The position numbers and the translations under genes are program-made. Under the pieces are notes generated by a model. The model was given only the letters and a program-made list of their open reading frames with translations. It was not told the origin of the DNA and made no database searches. Below are positions 63,136-64,000 of a DNA stretch of 64,000 nucleotides, piece by piece. Numbering within the stretch: position 1 is the stretch's first letter; each line of letters starts with the position of its first letter. The stretch covers positions 1,674,001 to 1,738,000 of the forward strand of contig CAVOKY010000007.1 of the NCBI GenBank assembly GCA_963696645.1, given 5' to 3'. Source of the DNA: JAMXLO01 sp963696645. Lineage in GTDB: Bacteria > Pseudomonadota > Alphaproteobacteria > Acetobacterales > Acetobacteraceae.

Positions 63136-64000
63136 ATGTTGTTGTCGTCGCTGCCTTACGCGCCCGGCGGTCCGAAGGTGAAGAGGTTCTCCCCGTACCG
63201 ATGGTTCAGGGACGTCTCCATCGCGCGCAAGCTGTACTTCACAGTGGGGACGATGGCGCTGCTGATAGGCGTTGAGCTGCTCGTCCTGTTGTTCTGCCTG
63301 AGCACTCTCTCGTCCCTGCGCGCTTATGTCGGCGGTGAAGGACTGTGGTCAAAAGCGCAGAAGGATGCCGTTTTTCGTCTGTACAGATACGGCGTTTCGC
63401 GAACCGACAAGGATTACGAACTGTTCCAGCGGTTCATGCTTGTGCCGATCGGCGATGCCCAGGCGCGACGGGAGCTGCTGAAGACCGACCCGGATATGGC
63501 TGCCGTGCGCGAGGGCTTCCTGGAAGGCCGCAACAATCCTGACGATATCGCGGGAATGACCAGCCTGTTCACCCATTTCAGCAACGTCTACTACATCGAG
63601 CGAGCGATAAACATATGGGGCCAAGCGCAGGCCATTGCATTGCAACTGCTGCCCATCGCGGAACAACTGCATGCCGAAATAAAGTCCGCGGATCCGTCAC
63701 AGGAACGAATAAATCAGCTCCTCGCCACGGTTTATAACATCAATGAAAGGCTCACTGCATTCGAGGATGAGTTTTCGTTCACCCTTGGTGAAGGCTCTCG
63801 CTGGCTGGAAAGAGTGGTGCTCAGACTGCTGTTTGCAACAGCACTCACGGTCGAAGCCACAGGCTTGTTGTTGGCCATATCTGTCAGCAGAGGCATACAG
63901 AAGGGACTGACAGACGTCATTCGTGCGGCCAATGCGGTCTCCGCCGGGGAATTGAGCACGCGCGCCACGGTATTGTCGCGCGACGAAATCGGGGTGGTCG
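63136..64000 (+). CDS. N-terminal part of a HAMP-containing membrane sensor (chemotaxis receptor or histidine kinase), cut by window end
   Basis: From ATG 63136 the frame is open to the end of the window (288 residues). It has a first membrane helix (LYFTVGTMALLIGVELLVLL, about 35-55), a periplasmic helical sensor region with VGGEGLWSKAQKDAVFRLYR and FLEGRNNPDDIAGM, a second helix near 235-252 and a HAMP domain start (GLTDVIRAANAVSAGELSTR). This periplasmic domain occurs in both chemoreceptors and sensor kinases; the output domain lies outside the window, so the type cannot be decided. Confidence 0.75.
   Translation, partial: MLLSSLPYAPGGPKVKRFSPYRWFRDVSIARKLYFTVGTMALLIGVELLVLLFCLSTLSSLRAYVGGEGLWSKAQKDAVFRLYRYGVSRTDKDYELFQRFMLVPIGDAQARRELLKTDPDMAAVREGFLEGRNNPDDIAGMTSLFTHFSNVYYIERAINIWGQAQAIALQLLPIAEQLHAEIKSADPSQERINQLLATVYNINERLTAFEDEFSFTLGEGSRWLERVVLRLLFATALTVEATGLLLAISVSRGIQKGLTDVIRAANAVSAGELSTRATVLSRDEIGVV

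Noticed and set aside
1..64000. CRISPR array, tRNA, rRNA, integrase or phage genes
   Set aside because: I looked for regularly spaced repeats, tRNA cloverleaf ends and integrase motifs and found none. The only tandem repeat (3638-3715) has no spacers.

Overview
The window reads as chromosomal DNA of a high-GC alphaproteobacterium. Acetobacteraceae (order Rhodospirillales/Acetobacterales) is my best guess. This is inference from three things: the GC-rich, Ala/Arg-rich coding; the run of short GGC-NNN-GCC hairpins at 60444-60680; and the mix of a Tad pilus locus, many small catabolic modules and PEP-CTERM-type proteins. I see no rRNA, tRNA, CRISPR array, integrase or plasmid origin.

Layout. 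(1) 1-2634: a visibly AT-richer segment with a RecB/RNase H-like (TM0106-type) nuclease whose frame runs into an IS66-like DDE transposase, broken by two single-base shifts. (2) 2.7-20.1 kb: mostly catabolic genes. These are a broken SDR, an amidohydrolase followed by an MmgE/PrpD protein, an AtuA pair, a DUF2252 protein and the Kup potassium transporter. Next come an IclR regulator divergent from an ABC-transporter operon with two enzymes inside it (a PEP-mutase/isocitrate-lyase-type enzyme and a second amidohydrolase), a Do-type serine protease, and a gentisate-dioxygenase-like cupin. (3) 20.2-31 kb: a type-B carboxylesterase, then a two-gene SNF2 helicase + N6-adenine methylase operon resembling DrmD-DrmMI of DISARM but without drmA, drmB or drmC, then a GMC oxidoreductase. 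(4) 31.0-35.7 kb: a three-subunit, Tat-exported molybdenum hydroxylase (PaoABC-like) with a SagB-type nitroreductase as fourth gene. (5) 35.9-39 kb: an isoprenylcysteine-methyltransferase-like membrane protein, an unknown protein and a PAP2-type phosphatase. (6) 39.4-52 kb: a complete Flp/Tad pilus locus: a lytic transglycosylase, the short Flp pilin, prepilin peptidase, CpaB, CpaC, a short CpaD-like lipoprotein, CpaE, CpaF, TadB, TadC, TadD, two TadE-like pseudopilins and TadG. From the peptidase onward the genes are packed with ATGA/GTGA overlaps. (7) 52-64 kb: a pentapeptide-repeat protein, an unknown protein, a Cj0069-like ATP-grasp protein, two PEP-CTERM-type reading frames (one a fragment), a sterol-desaturase family protein, a VOC dioxygenase, an MFS transporter, a hairpin cluster, an M23-like protein, an M20 peptidase, and the start of a membrane sensor protein cut by the window end.

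How the genes work together. Segment 2 and the 58.5-62.8 kb genes look like separate uptake-and-degradation modules for small organic or aromatic acids. The IclR protein with palindromes in the 11.89-11.95 kb gap is the clearest regulator-target pair. The Tad locus is one assembly machine. The helicase-methylase pair is the best candidate for a defence or DNA-modification system.

Caveat. Five genes have frame breaks (TM0106/transposase, SDR, DUF2252, second amidohydrolase, GMC oxidoreductase). Four of these show a net +1 base per break and otherwise intact protein, so either recent decay or consensus insertion errors could explain them. The fifth (SDR) is missing coding sequence.
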